Below, piece after piece: positions 62,201 to 64,000 of a stretch of DNA of 64,000 nucleotides. The stretch is from the NCBI GenBank assembly GCA_964522665.1, contig CAZFVY010000014.1, positions 25,822 to 89,821 of the forward strand, written 5' to 3'. The DNA comes from CAZFVY01 sp964522665. GTDB taxonomy: Bacteria; Verrucomicrobiota; Verrucomicrobiia; Limisphaerales; CAZFVY01. The stretch's first letter is position 1. Each line of letters opens with the position of its first letter. Made by a program: the position numbers and the translations under genes. Under the pieces are notes generated by a model. The model was not told the origin of the DNA. It was given only the letters and a program-made list of their open reading frames with translations, and did not search any database.

Positions 62201-63864
62201 GTCTCCGCCGAGGTCACGATTTCCTCGCGGATGCAATCGATCGGAGGATTGGTCACCTGCGCGAAGAGTTGCTTGAAATAATTGTAAAGCAGTTGGGTCT
62301 GGTCGGACAACACCGCCAGCGGGGTATCGGTCCCCATCGAACCGACCGCTTCGACGCCGTCGCGCGCCATCGGCGCCATCAGAATACGCAGATCCTCGAA
62401 CGTATAGCCAAACGCCTGCTGCCGCTGCACCACCGTCTCGTGGCTCGGTTCCGGCAAGTGGTCGATCTCCGCCAGCCGGTCGAGTTCGAGCATCTGTTGC
62501 TCCAGCCATTGCCGGTAGGGATGCTCGGTCGAAATCTTATTCTTGATCTCTTCATCGCCCACGATGCGTCCCTCTTCCGTATCGATCAGAAACATGCGCC
62601 CAGGCTGGAGGCGCCCCTTCTGCAACACCCGCTCGGGAGCCACTTCCAACACGCCCGCCTCGGACGCCATGATCACGAGGTCATCCTTGGTGACGTAGTA
62701 ACGCGACGGGCGGAGGCCGTTGCGGTCCAGGACGGCGCCGATGCGGACGCCATCCGTGAACGCGATCGACGCCGGGCCGTCCCACGGCTCCATGAGGCAG
62801 CTGTGGTATTCGTAAAACGCCTTCTTCTCGTCGCTCATCGACTCATGATTCGTCCACGGCTCGGGGATCATCATCATGACGGCGTGGGGCAGCGAACGGC
62901 CCGCCAGGACCATGAACTCGAGGCAATTGTCGAACATCGCCGAATCGCTGCCGTCGGTATTGATGATCGGCAGGAGTTTCTGCAAATCATCGCCAAACAG
63001 CTTCGAGTCGAACATCGCCTGCCGGGCGTGCATCCAATTGATGTTGCCGCGCAGCGTGTTGATCTCGCCGTTGTGCGCCATGTAGCGGTACGGATGGCTC
63101 CGCTCCCAACTCGGGAACGTGTTGGTGCTGAACCGGGAATGGACCAACGCCAGCGCGCTGTCCATCGCCGGATTGGCGAGGTCCGGGTAATAGCGGTCCA
63201 CCTGCTCGGTCAGCAACATCCCTTTGTAAACGATCGTCTTGTGGGAAAGACTCGGCACGTAAAAGGCGTGCCCGCGGGCATCCTGCCCAAAGCGGATGGC
63301 GTGCTCCGCGCGTTTGCGGATCACATATAGCTTGCGTTCAAACGCCATCGGGTCGGCCAAATTGGCGCCGCGCCCGATAAAAATCTGGCGCACCACCGGC
63401 TCCGAGGCCTTCGCGGTATTGCCCAATGACGAATTATCCACCGGCACTGTGCGCCAGCCCAGAGCTTCCTGCCCCTCCTCGCGGATGACGGCTTCCAACT
63501 TCTGCTCGCAGTATTCCCGAGCCGCCGGGTCGCGCGGCAGATAAATCATCCCGACGCCATACTCTCCAGGCGCGGGCAGCTTCATGCCGGTCGCCGGGCA
63601 GACCTCGCGGAAAAACCGATCCGGCATCTGCATCAAAATGCCGGCGCCGTCACCGGTGTTGGCCTCGCAACCGCACGCGCCGCGGTGATCCAAATTCACC
63701 AGAATCTGCAGCGCCTGGCGAACGATCTCGTGGGACTTCTTGCCCTTGACGTTGACCACAAAGCCGACCCCACAGGAGTCGTGCTCGAATTGCGGGTCGT
63801 AAAGGCCTTGCTTCGGTGGCGGGCCGTCGGTTCTTGCGGGGCGGTTGTCGTTTTCGTTGCTCAT
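59242..63864 (-). CDS. gltB: Glutamate synthase large subunit
   Basis: A 1,540-residue enzyme that makes two glutamates from glutamine and 2-oxoglutarate. The N-terminal class II amidotransferase nucleophile is Cys31 in HDSCGVGF; the first 30 residues are a removable leader. A central domain and an FMN-binding synthase domain follow ([31 protein letters not shown]). The 3Fe-4S cysteines are at about residues 1140-1152 ([12 protein letters not shown], spacing CX5CX4C). The C-terminal GXGXG beta-helix domain ([18 protein letters not shown]) completes it. All key residues are present and the length is normal. The 136 bases upstream within the window should carry the gltBD promoter. Confidence 0.96.
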   Translation of the reverse strand: [1540 protein letters not shown]

Positions 63865-64000
63865 CTTTTTTTCTCGCTGACACTCGATTCAGCGTTCTAT
63901 TAAACTAAAATTGGCTACTCCTACTGAAAACCGTCCGGGCGCGCAAGAGAATTGGCAGAATATGTCGGCGGGAGTTCAAAAGGGGATTTCTGCGCGAGTT

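Overview
The window looks like chromosomal DNA from a GC-rich, Gram-negative member of the Verrucomicrobiota, most likely a Pedosphaera/Limisphaera-type lineage. This is inferred from gene content, not from a marker gene. The clues are solitary pseudopilin-like proteins with GFTLIE leaders, a PEP-CTERM surface protein, an orphan ADOP-type permease, giant Ig-repeat proteins, and secreted proteins ending in an RFYR-type C-terminal module. Clear Shine-Dalgarno sites are scarce, so many starts rest on signal peptides and family length.

Layout. 0-0.6 kb: an intact VapB antitoxin with a VapC toxin cut short. 0.6-12 kb: housekeeping and membrane genes: ADOP permease, two small membrane proteins, a four-cysteine protein, MscS channel, thiS-thiH, an unknown membrane protein, glpD and two pseudopilins. 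12.3-12.7 kb: an intact hicBA pair. 12.8-18.3 kb: a secreted kexin-like subtilase behind thiD, divergent from polX. 18.5-46.6 kb: a surface-protein region. It starts with a PEP-CTERM protein and a FecR-TPR-beta-barrel fusion on the + strand. Converging on these is a minus-strand series: a 2,071-residue fibre with an S74 chaperone tail, an 883-residue cohesin/dockerin-like protein and a 4,279-residue protein with 33 Ig-like repeats. An outer-membrane porin lies upstream of the series. 46.6-50.1 kb: a palindrome-rich intergenic region, a LysR regulator and murJ. 50.2-51.2 kb: a Panacea-type toxin-antitoxin pair. 51.4-54.6 kb: the conserved rpmH-rnpA-yidD-yidC-jag cluster. 54.6-57.5 kb: an eroded accessory patch with broken toxin-antitoxin genes, REP-like palindromes and an AT-rich orphan gene. 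57.5-63.9 kb: gltB-gltD glutamate synthase.

The most unusual part is 18.5-46 kb. Cohesin-like domains occur in two adjacent genes and a dockerin-like pair lies between two of them. An accessory module is shared between the PEP-CTERM protein and the giant protein. A C-terminal module is shared by three secreted proteins in the window. The barrel protein carries a FecR domain and TPR repeats in one chain. I propose, as inference only, that these genes form a cell-surface assembly or display system. No tRNA, rRNA, CRISPR array, transposase or dnaA was seen.
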